A DNA stretch of 64,000 bases from Claveliimonas bilis (GTDB lineage: Bacteria; Bacillota; Clostridia; Lachnospirales; Lachnospiraceae), in contig NZ_AP024845.1 in NCBI RefSeq assembly GCF_020892095.1, positions 1,178,001-1,242,000 of the forward strand, written 5' to 3'. Every line of letters begins with the position of its first letter. The stretch's first letter is position 1. Shown here piece by piece: positions 62,917 to 64,000 of this stretch. A program made the translations under genes and the position numbers. The notes under the pieces were generated by a model. That model searched no databases. It was not told the origin of the DNA and saw only the letters and a program-made list of their open reading frames with translations.

Positions 62917-64000
62917 TTATTCTCCCAGCAGTGTTTTCAGTTCCTGTTTCTGCTTTTTTTTCAGCCTGGTATCCTGATAAAAATCCGGGCTGATATCTAC
63001 TGTCAGATATTTCAGCTCTCCTCCTTCGATCATGCCGCATTTCAGGCACGCCTCCGGAACATAGCCCGAATAGAAGATCTCTCTGCTTTTCTGCATCAAA
63101 GGAGCGTTCCATACAGAGAGGAACTCCCCTTCCTTCGATACGTTTCCGGCGCGGTATATTAAATTTCTGCAGCACATGGAGATATCGCCGTGCAGATTTG
63201 TATAGCAGTTTTTCAGCAGCCAGTCGCAGACTCCGGAACATCTCACCTCTGTCGGTACCGTTGTATTTTGCTCCTGATCATGTGTCTCAATGTAACGATT
63301 CACGATTTCGGCTGTCTCCAGCATTTTCTGCTCTTCTTCTTTCGTTTTCCACATAGGTATCCTTCTCATTTGAGTAAGTTCGTCCTGAATTTCATCAAAT
63401 GTAATTGCACGGTTTAATCCCCCGGCATTTGCCACTACGACATGGATTCCCAGTTCTTCTCCCTTCTCCAGTGCTTTCACGGAATAATATTCGGTCACTT
63501 TAGGGTAATGGAGCATGACATCCCCGGCATTTCCGATGATCAGGTTAGGATTCAGGTTCAAAAAGACCACCTGGTCCGCCCCCGCCTTATGAGCCAGTTC
63601 CACCATCTGCGGCATTTCGCAGACGTTCTGGCGCATCATGACCATGGATATGATCTTCTTCACATGGGGCACTCTCTCTTTTAATTTGTACAGATTGCTG
63701 ATCAGTGTTTCATAGGACATGCCGATCCGAATGGATTCGTAGGTTTCTTTGCTTGCGCCGTCAATAGAGATCGCAAGCCACTCAAAATCTTTCCCTATCC
63801 GCTCTATCAGTTCGTCATCCAGCACAGACAGGTTTGTGTTGGCAACTATCTTATTCCCGTATCCGACATACAGATCGATCTGCTGTTTTACCAGTTTACT
63901 GATGAACGGCTCTCCCATCCCGTTGAGATTAATACGTCTGCTTAGCTGTATCGCATCTCTCATATGCTCCAGCGTCTCCATACTGAGGATCTCCGCTTGT
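62917..64000 (-). CDS. Radical SAM/SPASM protein 4 (5' end beyond window)
   Basis: At least 361 residues visible; the frame is open to the window edge, so the start and the CxxxCxxC motif lie beyond 64000. NGMGEPF, SIDGASKETYESIRIG and MMRQNVCEMPQMVELAHKAG align with proteins 1 and 3. C-terminal SPASM: CSGVCDWLLKNCYTNLHGDISMCC and CLKCGM. An in-frame ATG at 63981 would remove the SAM cluster motif and is not a plausible start. Confidence 0.85.
   Translation of the reverse strand, partial: QAEILSMETLEHMRDAIQLSRRINLNGMGEPFISKLVKQQIDLYVGYGNKIVANTNLSVLDDELIERIGKDFEWLAISIDGASKETYESIRIGMSYETLISNLYKLKERVPHVKKIISMVMMRQNVCEMPQMVELAHKAGADQVVFLNLNPNLIIGNAGDVMLHYPKVTEYYSVKALEKGEELGIHVVVANAGGLNRAITFDEIQDELTQMRRIPMWKTKEEEQKMLETAEIVNRYIETHDQEQNTTVPTEVRCSGVCDWLLKNCYTNLHGDISMCCRNLIYRAGNVSKEGEFLSVWNAPLMQKSREIFYSGYVPEACLKCGMIEGGELKYLTVDISPDFYQDTRLKKKQKQELKTLLGE

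Noticed and set aside
55382-64000. Radical SAM operon as a RiPP cluster with a visible precursor
   Set aside because: Gaps between genes are too small for a precursor gene, and no short peptide with a leader was seen; a precursor outside the window remains possible.
1-64000. tRNA genes, rRNA genes, CRISPR arrays, integrases and transposases
   Set aside because: Looked for by eye and not seen; no regularly spaced repeats, transposase motifs or tRNA-like cloverleaves were recognised.

Overview
The window looks like a chromosomal segment of a low-to-mid GC Firmicute, most probably a gut Lachnospiraceae (Clostridium cluster XIVa). Reasons: clostridial-type RpoB/RpoC/NusG/SecE, an L10-leader in front of rplJ, AAGGAGG-type ribosome binding sites, TTGACA/TATAAT promoters, cell-wall proteins ending in TGD-type sorting tails, and paired GlgC/GlgD. 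No tRNA, rRNA, CRISPR array, phage or complete insertion sequence was seen. Genus was not determined.

Layout. (1) 1-8.9 kb, minus strand: rplJ-rplL-rpoB-rpoC, with an L10 leader/attenuator and a separate promoter for rpoBC. (2) 8.9-9.13 kb: a nested palindromic, MITE-like element. (3) 9.1-19 kb: a catabolic island. A minus-strand operon encodes an SDR dehydrogenase, an MFS transporter, an FGGY kinase, an FAD-linked oxidase of the alkyl-DHAP-synthase type, EtfB, EtfA and a GlpP-type antiterminator. A divergent RpiR regulator and a 5'-truncated second FGGY kinase lie next to it. The operon leader carries a long terminator hairpin, a plausible target of the GlpP-like protein. (4) 19.2-24.8 kb: a large cell-surface protein, a divergent XRE regulator and a LytTR protein. 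(5) 25.1-27.3 kb: rpmG-secE-nusG-rplK-rplA. Regions 3-4 therefore split the usual secE-nusG-rplKA-rplJL-rpoBC block by about 16 kb. (6) 27.6-35 kb: SGNH hydrolase, MarR-controlled heterodimeric ABC exporter, a nucleoside-recognition-type transporter and a TauE/SafE permease. (7) 35.2-40.1 kb: glgC-glgD, then a convergent pair, a putative PD-(D/E)XK nuclease and an adenine methyltransferase, which looks like a restriction-modification system. (8) 40.1-47.6 kb: ABC_sub_bind-type importer, then an operon of papain-like surface protease, a PglD-like/NahK-like fusion and a Maa-type acetyltransferase. (9) 47.6-55.4 kb: probable fructuronate reductase, a four-gene operon (glutathionyl-hydroquinone-reductase-like, GNAT, BrnQ, GNAT) and a polar amino-acid (cystine-type) ABC importer. 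(10) 55.4-64 kb: a tightly packed operon of four radical SAM proteins (three of them tandem paralogs), an asparagine-synthetase-like protein, a U32 protein, a small Cys-rich partner and a UDP-glucuronate decarboxylase.

The best candidates for something undescribed are the radical SAM/U32/AsnB-like/UXS operon, the convergent nuclease-methyltransferase pair, the acyltransferase-kinase fusion, the Etf-coupled oxidase operon with a probable antitermination switch, and a small repeat with compensatory base changes found at three places (7.6, 25.0 and 28.25 kb). Functions are inferred from sequence motifs and context only. Starts were moved from the longest possible reading frame wherever the ribosome binding site argued for an inner codon.
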